NCBI GenBank assembly: GCA_001599915.1
Contig: BCIG01000001.1
Coordinates: 310,001-374,000 of the forward strand
Reading direction: 5' to 3'
From: Symbiotaphrina buchneri
Taxonomy: Eukaryota; Ascomycota; Symbiotaphrinales; Symbiotaphrinaceae
DNA: 64,000 nt
The position numbers and the translations under genes were made by a program. How positions within the stretch are numbered: position 1 is the stretch's first letter; every line of letters starts with the position of its first letter. Below, piece after piece: positions 59,870 through 64,000 of the stretch. Under the pieces are notes generated by a model. It saw nothing but the letters and a program-made list of their open reading frames with translations, was not told the origin of the DNA and did no database searches.

Positions 59870-62800
59870 ATGGCAGACTCTCTGAAACTCTCAGAACCTT
59901 CATCGGACAGCCAACCGCCCAATGGCACCTCCAATGGCGGTCCTGCTCGCAACCTTCTGGTAGACCAGGTGGTCCGGACCCCCGGGCGACAACCATCGCC
60001 GCAGCCGACGCATTTGAGCGTGCCCGGTGCGCATTACCACCGAGTACTCCATGAAGAAGGCCCTGGATATGTCGCCCCGAAGTTCGAGGGCAAGGAGAAG
60101 CAGATGGAAGCTGGTTGGTTCATTCTTCGCTGAAGTCGTTTGCTGGACTGACGATTTGTCTTCGCAGTGATGGACAAACTTGAAGAAAATGGCTTCATTC
60201 CCCCCGACTTTGTCGAATCGGAGACCAATTGGTTCTACAATGAACTCGGCATCGATGACATGTACTTCCAGACCGAGACTGTGGACGCCGTGGTCAACCA
60301 TATTCTCTCCCTGTACGCAGCCAAAGTCGCTGCTTATGCTCGTGATGATAAGCGGCTGCAGATGCAGTTGGATAAGGAAGCGGTGGACCATGCTGTCTAC
60401 ATTGATACCAGCAAACCGGGCGTCAGCACCCCTGATGGGCCCCGCTACGAACAGCGCATCGATGAGAAGTACCTGGACCCCTCCAGCGCCAGTGATGGCT
60501 ACCGTGTCGAGACGTGCCGCTCTGCTGGTGAACTGCCTGGTGGTAATGATCAGACCCTTCGCTGCTACTTTGTATATAAGTGCGACTTTGTGAATCTCAA
60601 TCCAGATGCCCAAGAGACCAAGCTTGAGGTCATTGGTGATAAGAGATTTCTACAAAAGGCGACGAAAAACACCAAGGAGATCTACCAAGAGATAATCAAC
60701 CAAACGGTTATGCGGACTGGGCCGGTCATTGAGCTCTTCGACATTGAAGGCCGAAGGGATAAGAGATTGGTGGTAGCCTACAAACATGCGAGCGCTTTAG
60801 GAATGTTCAGTGCTCTGAGCGACCTCTACCATTACTACGGTCTGACGAGCTCGAGAAAATATGTGGGTAAGCTTAGAGTGCCGGCTGAATGCTAGAACGC
60901 ACGAACTGACACTATCAGAACAATTCTCCAATGGCATAACCGTCATGTCTATATATCTCCGGCCTCTCTCTGCCAGTGTATCTGCTGCGAGACACCCTCC
61001 AATTGAGGCTTCTATCCACCAGATCATGAAGGAAGTCTCTTTGCTGTATTGTATTCCTCGCAATAAATTCCAGCATCACTTCGCAAATGGCCGTCTCAGC
61101 CTGCAGGAAACCATCTACGCCCATTGCGTGTGGGTATTCGTTGGTCACTTTTTGAACCGGTTAGGTAAGTGAGAGCTAGGCCATATACCAGCCTAATGGC
61201 TGTCTCTGATCTCTGATTGCAATGTCTTTCAAAGACGTTGAGTGCTGATTTGTGCAGGTTCTGAGTACACGTCATTGACGTCCCTTTTGGACACCAATAA
61301 CAGTGTGCATGCTGAGATTCTTTCGAAGCTCAAACGCCGGCTTCGTACGGAGACTTTCACGTCAGACTATATCCTCGAGATTATCAATAATTACCCGGAT
61401 CTCGTTCGTGCGCTCTATCTCTCATTTGCAAATACACATTACGTTCAAACCCGTGGGGAGCAGGACGACTTCATCCCGACGCTGAGTTATCTTCGCCTAA
61501 AGATAGACCGTGTCTTGGACGACTCAGAGCTGAAAGATCTCATCTCCAAGACGGTTTCGAACGAACACGACTCCATGGTTATGACAGCGTTCCGTATATT
61601 CAACAAGAGCGTCCTCAAAACAAACTTCTACACTCCTACCAAAGTCGCACTGAGTTTTCGGCTTGACCCCAGCTTCTTACCGGAGGTTGAGTACCCCCAG
61701 CCTTTATACGGGATGTTCCTAGTCATCAGCTCCGAATTCCGTGGTTTCCATCTCCGCTTCCGGGATATCGCTCGTGGAGGCATTCGTATAGTCAAGTCAC
61801 GGAATCGGGAGGCTTATGCTATCAACGCCCGGTCACTATTCGACGAGAATTACAACTTGGCGAATACGCAGCAGCGGAAGAACAAGGATATTCCTGAAGG
61901 CGGCGCCAAAGGCGTCATACTTCTTGACGCAAAGCATCAAGACAAAGCCCGCGTCGCTTTTGAAAAATACATCGACAGCATCATGGATCTACTACTGCCG
62001 CCTGCCAGCCCTGGTATCAAGGATCCTATCGTGGATCTGTATGGAAAGGAGGAGATCCTCTTTATGGGCCCAGACGAGAACACGGCCGATCTTGTCGACT
62101 GGGCAACCGAGCATGCACGGGCTCGGAACGCTTCATGGTGGAAATCGTTCTTTACGGGAAAGAGTCCGAAACTCGGAGGTATCCCTCACGACGTTTATGG
62201 GATGACCACACTATCCGTCCGCGAGTACGTGAAAGGTATCTATCGGAAACTGAATCTCGACCCCTCTTCAGTCAAAAAGTTACAGACTGGCGGTCCTGAT
62301 GGTGATTTGGGATCCAACGAGATCCTCTTAGGAACTGAGAAGTACTGTGCGATAGGTGAGTCCATGTTTCCTTGTTTCTCACTATGCGAAGGGCTAACAA
62401 TAACTCTTAGTTGACGGTTCCGGAGTCCTTGTGGATCCGAACGGCCTCGATCGGGCTGAACTTGTCCGACTCGCCAAGAAACGAGTAATGATCTCAGAAT
62501 TCGACACGTCTAAGCTCAGTTCTGAGGGATATCGCATCCTTGTCGAAGAGAACGACGTCAAGTTACCTTCTGGAGAGACAGTTTATAATGGTACACAGTT
62601 TCGGAATACTTTTCATCTCAGGCCAGGGAAGTATGATATCTTCGTGCCATGTGGTGGCCGGCCCGAGTCGATCGATTTGAGCACAGTCAATAAGCTGATC
62701 GTCGACGGCAAGTGCACAATTCCTTACATCGTCGAGGGTGCCAATCTCTTTATTACTCAAGACGCGAAGCTTCGACTTGAGAAAGCAGGCTGTATCTTGT

Positions 62801-63441
62801 ACAAAGATGCATCAGCCAATAAGGGAGGCGTGACTTCATCGTCGCTAGAAGTTCTGGCATCGCTTTGCTTCGATGACAAGGGCTTCGTAGAACATATGTG
62901 CAACCGCGAAGATGGGACTGCTCCACCGTTCTATATCGCGTATGTGAAGGCCGTGCAGGAAATCATCAAACGAAACGCCGCTTTGGAATTCGAAGCCATC
63001 TGGCGCGAGCACCAAGAAACTGGACTTCCAAGGAGCATCTTGAGTGACAGACTGAGCAATGCCATTACCAAGTTGGACGAGGAGTTGCAGAATTCAGGTC
63101 TCTGGGACAACAAGGAGCTGCGCATGTCCGTGCTGGCGGATGCCCTGCCCAGCTTGTTGCAAGAGAAAATTGGCTTGGAAACAATCGTGCAGCGGGTGAG
63201 TTGCTTTGTGTCGTTCCGCGCTAGTGACAGGGCTGATAAGCTGTCTTAGGTTCCTGAGAGTTATTTGCGCGCCATCTTTGGCAGCTACTTGGCTAGCCGG
63301 TTTGTCTACCAGTACGGCAGCAATCCCGGTCAATTTGCATTCTTTGATTTGTAAGTGCCGATTGAAACAAGTGCTGATATTAAATGGCTAATCTGACTAT
63401 TCTGTAGTATGTCCAAGCGGATGAAGAGACTGGAAAAGTGA
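59870..63441 (+). CDS. GDH2: NAD-specific glutamate dehydrogenase
   Basis: Seven exons: 59870-60113, 60168-60866, 60919-61164, 61258-62355, 62411-63195, 63250-63350 and 63408-63441, giving 1068 residues, the size of the large fungal NAD-GDH. The enzyme oxidises glutamate to 2-oxoglutarate and ammonia, feeding carbon and nitrogen use. Conserved stretches include LHEEGPGYVAPKFEGKEKQM, the long N-terminal regulatory part (VNHILSLYAAKVAAYARDDK), and the catalytic domain. The last holds FRDIARGGIRIVKSR, KDIPEGGAKGVILLDAKHQD, TGGPDGDLGSNEIL at the NAD-binding fold, and IVEGANLFITQDAKLRLEKA. The 3' end is split into two small exons of 101 and 34 nt; the last encodes MSKRMKRLEK. All intron joins are in phase and use standard signals. 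Confidence 0.96.
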
Positions 63442-64000
63442 TGTTGAATTAGGAAAGGACCTGGCGTAGTAGGATCGGGTTGGAGTAATATCTAGGGTGG
63501 GCACAAAAAAGTCATTTTGGGCGGCAAGAATGGCCTATGTTCGCTACCTGAACCCTCCTTTATACTGAATAGCTACAGTATAAGTGGAATGACCTATATG
63601 GCAGATAATTTTTGAAGACAGTATTTCACGCGAAGCACATTCCGAAGAGTTTTGTGCATTGTTGATGAACTGCGGACAGCCTACAGAGAGAACTTAGAGT
63701 GATTATTGAGATGCACATCAGTGAACGATCGGTATCGTGAATCTGGTCACTGGCCCTAATCCTCCCATCTGGGAAGGACTCCACCATACCCAGAACTTCG
63801 CGTTTCCATCGAGAGGAGATACATGTACATTTGTCCTTCTTGAGCTCCACCGCGCTTGGGAAGCGTGAAATGAAGCAGTTTCGAAAACCCTGCCCCTGCC
63901 CCTGCCCCTTACAGCTCTCGTGGATTTTGAAAGGACACCACTTCAGCAGTTGAGGCACATAAGACCATAGACAGGGAGAAAATGCCGCGAGAAGCTACAT
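63442..64000. other. 3' flank of GDH2, no supported gene
   Basis: A short run of CCTGCC units lies near 63888-63907. The minus-strand open frame covering it looks like chance translation of this repeat and flanking non-coding DNA. Confidence 0.6.

Noticed and set aside
63626-63958. 110-codon minus-strand open frame after GDH2
   Set aside because: The Gly-Gln run comes from a CCTGCC short repeat; the rest resembles nothing known.
1-64000. tRNA, rRNA or a secondary-metabolite gene cluster
   Set aside because: I looked for cloverleaf-type boxes, rRNA-like conserved blocks and PKS/NRPS/P450 features and saw none; a short RNA gene could still escape reading by eye.

Overview
This window is nuclear DNA of a filamentous ascomycete (Pezizomycotina). 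The host genes have many short GT-AG introns (about 46-107 bp) and recognisable fungal orthologues. A 5-kb AT-rich block carries repeat copies that differ by C-to-T and G-to-A changes, as repeat-induced point mutation (RIP) leaves. The class within Pezizomycotina cannot be fixed from the sequence alone.

Layout. 1-0.85 kb: 3' part of a gene for a Cys-rich single-span membrane protein (fungal fibroin-3-like), running off the left edge. About 1.96-7.14 kb: AT-rich, gene-free block with nested inverted repeats, a 10-bp minisatellite and a 220-bp assembly gap. 7144-14775: a chromodomain-bearing Gypsy LTR retrotransposon with two 407-bp LTRs identical by eye and a perfect 5-bp target duplication; it is young but its coding region is broken. 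Between its chromodomain and 3' LTR lies an antisense, spliced gene for a Cys-rich protein with an acidic tail.

15-64 kb is an ordinary gene-dense housekeeping region: RQC2/NEMF, coatomer zeta, a CIA84-like mitochondrial protein, hexokinase, UTP18, a STIMATE/vacuolar membrane protein, SF3B6 (p14), a PHD-JmjC histone demethylase (JHD1-like), a small basic protein with an apparent frameshift, RNA polymerase I subunit RPA2, ARL8, an RCR-domain protein, COMPASS subunit SWD3, ISC1 phospholipase C, a small unknown protein, cullin-3, ZIM17 and NAD-dependent glutamate dehydrogenase. Exon joins were worked out by eye from splice signals and family sequence; in nearly every case the summed exon length is a multiple of three.

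No operon-like or biosynthetic cluster is apparent. Some neighbours share short divergent promoters (coatomer zeta/CIA84-like, 326 bp; SWD3/ISC1, 363 bp). Themes recur, such as ribosome production (UTP18, RPA2), protein quality control (RQC2, CUL3, ZIM17) and chromatin (SWD3, JHD1), but this looks like chance neighbourhood. The most unusual parts are the antisense gene inside the retrotransposon and the partly RIP-spared repeat cluster beside it.
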